This document shows, one piece after another, positions 63,308-64,000 of a stretch of 64,000 nucleotides of DNA (position 1 is its first letter; every line of letters begins with the position of its first letter). The notes beneath the pieces were generated by a model. It made no database searches. It saw nothing but the letters and a program-made list of their open reading frames with translations, and was not told the DNA's origin. The position numbers and the translations under genes are program-made. Origin of the DNA: Geodermatophilus sp. DSM 45219 (GTDB taxonomy: Bacteria > Actinomycetota > Actinomycetes > Mycobacteriales > Geodermatophilaceae); the NCBI RefSeq assembly GCF_900104025.1, contig NZ_FNIQ01000005.1, positions 491,316 through 555,315 on the forward strand. The letters run 5' to 3'.

Positions 63308-63696
63308 GTGCGTGCTCCCGACGTCGTTGCGGCGCGGCGGCCACCGTCGACCGGGAGGTCGCACCGGGCGCCGCGCGAGGTGATGGCTCGTGTGCGACGA
63401 CCCGGACCGTGCCGGTCCCGGCGTCGCTCGGCGTCCGAGCGTACCCGGCGCTCCCGCGGCGACGCTGCCGCGTGGAGCCACCGGCGTTCCGTGCCCACCC
63501 GCAGGGGGTGGGGTGGTGCGGTCGTGCGGTGTCGCCCGGAGGGCGACCGTCACGTCTCAGGCGATGGCGCGGGTGACTCCGCGCGCCCGAGCCGGCCCCT
63601 CTGCAGGGTTCCCGGCCCCGTCCAGGGCACCGCCCCGAGCTTGCGAGGGGTGGGGGGACGGGGTCCTCCTCCGGTGGAGGGCAGAGGGGTCCTCTG
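63308..63696. other. Gap between bS22 and the HTH gene, with a repeat
   Basis: 389 bp with no gene supported. 63614-63666 is a diverged copy of the 56-bp GC hairpin repeat (ends GGCCCCGTCC and GACGGGGTCC). The remainder holds the presumed bS22 promoter. Confidence 0.55.
63614..63666 (+). repeat. Dispersed GC hairpin repeat, diverged copy
   Basis: Same layout as 14215-14270 and 41659-41714: GGCCCCGTCC ... CCGAGCTTGCGAGGGGTGGG ... GACGGGGTCC, with small changes. It lies 30 bp beyond the stop of the minus-strand HTH gene. Confidence 0.7.
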
Positions 63697-64000
63697 TCAC
63701 GCGATGTCGGTGTAGGCGTCGCGCAGGTAGTCCTGGACGGCGCGCTCGGGCACGCGGAAGGACCGGCCGACGCGGACGGCGGCGAGCTCGCCGGCGTGGA
63801 CGAGGCGGTACACGGTCATCTTCGAGACGCGCATCATGCTGGCGACCTCGGCGACCGTCAGGAAGGTGACGGCGGCGCGGGGGGCGGGGACCGGCGGGCG
63901 GCCGACGGGCGGCCGACGGGCATGGCGGCCGGGTGCTGCGGCGGGACCGGGCGGGCCATCGTGGCGGCCTGGATCGGCCGGCCGACGGGGCGCGGGCCGG
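63697..64000 (-). CDS. Helix-turn-helix protein (Rv0500A-like), partial at the window edge
   Basis: The C-terminal part reads FLTVAEVASMMRVSKMTVY, RLVHAGELAAVRVGRSFRVP, ERAVQDYLRDAYTDIA, stop at 63697. This is the excisionase-type HTH domain of the small actinobacterial regulators found beside bS22 (Rv0500A). Upstream the frame stays open to the edge with no start codon, giving a Pro/Arg-rich N-terminus, so the gene runs past 64000. The domain itself is complete. It is likely a DNA-binding regulator; its target is unknown. Confidence 0.82.
   Translation of the reverse strand, partial: RPAPRRPADPGRHDGPPGPAAAPGRHARRPPVGRPPVPAPRAAVTFLTVAEVASMMRVSKMTVYRLVHAGELAAVRVGRSFRVPERAVQDYLRDAYTDIA

Noticed and set aside
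1..64000. tRNA or rRNA genes
   Set aside because: Looking for T-loop (GGTTCGA) patterns and rRNA core sequences by eye gave no credible candidate; a tRNA search program would be needed to be sure.

Overview
The window is about 64 kb of very GC-rich DNA with many GTG starts, 4-nt ATGA/GTGA gene overlaps and leaderless promoters. Gene content and order point to a high-GC actinobacterium. The mix of families and repeats fits Geodermatophilaceae (Blastococcus/Geodermatophilus/Modestobacter) best, but that assignment is inference. From 6.7 kb to the right edge the order resembles, from memory, the Mycobacterium tuberculosis block from about Rv0563 back to Rv0500A (htpX, polyprenyl synthase, menJ, menG, menD/C/E/A, ccsB/resB/ccdA/tlpA, hemL/B/D/C/A, HAD phosphatase, acyltransferase, epimerase, the 32-residue bS22 and an HTH protein). 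Here a complete nuoA-N operon and korAB lie inside that block.

Layout. 1-5.0 kb is an accessory strip: an excisionase-like HTH protein, an orphan DUF3800-like protein, an MFS exporter, a Panacea/Doc toxin-antitoxin pair and two copies of a ~90-bp palindromic repeat. 5.0-14.3 kb holds a DUF3352 protein, HtpX, 2-oxoglutarate:ferredoxin oxidoreductase (korAB), a divergent MocR/PdxR regulator with a flavin-split-barrel protein, and a PQQ-type sugar dehydrogenase lipoprotein. 14.3-33.2 kb is one minus-strand operon menJ-nuoABCDEFGHIJKLMN-polyprenyl diphosphate synthase, headed by a perfect Rex operator. 33.4-40.5 kb carries menaquinone genes menG, menF, menD, menC, menE and menA, several with leaderless promoters. 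40.5-43 kb has DUF4229, an Lrp/AsnC regulator whose best start is AUC, and small hypothetical proteins. 43.2-47.9 kb is cytochrome c maturation (System II). 47.9-55.5 kb is the haem pathway with rex. 55.9-64 kb has glutaredoxin, an acyl-CoA ligase, a BldN-like sigma factor with an RsbN-like partner, a HAD phosphatase, an acyltransferase, an epimerase, bS22 and a partial HTH gene.

Together the genes form a respiratory module: menaquinone synthesis and saturation, complex I, haem and cytochrome c assembly, and the NADH/NAD+ sensor Rex. Rex can be linked to two promoters by visible operators: its own (rex-hemACD...) and menJ-nuo.

The most unusual signal is a family of intergenic repeats placed exactly at gene junctions within operons. 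One end supplies the upstream gene's TGA stop and the other end supplies a GAGGAG(G) Shine-Dalgarno for the next gene. Relatives of these and other repeats have been captured into coding sequence, at the nuoH N-terminus and in the sugar dehydrogenase signal peptide.
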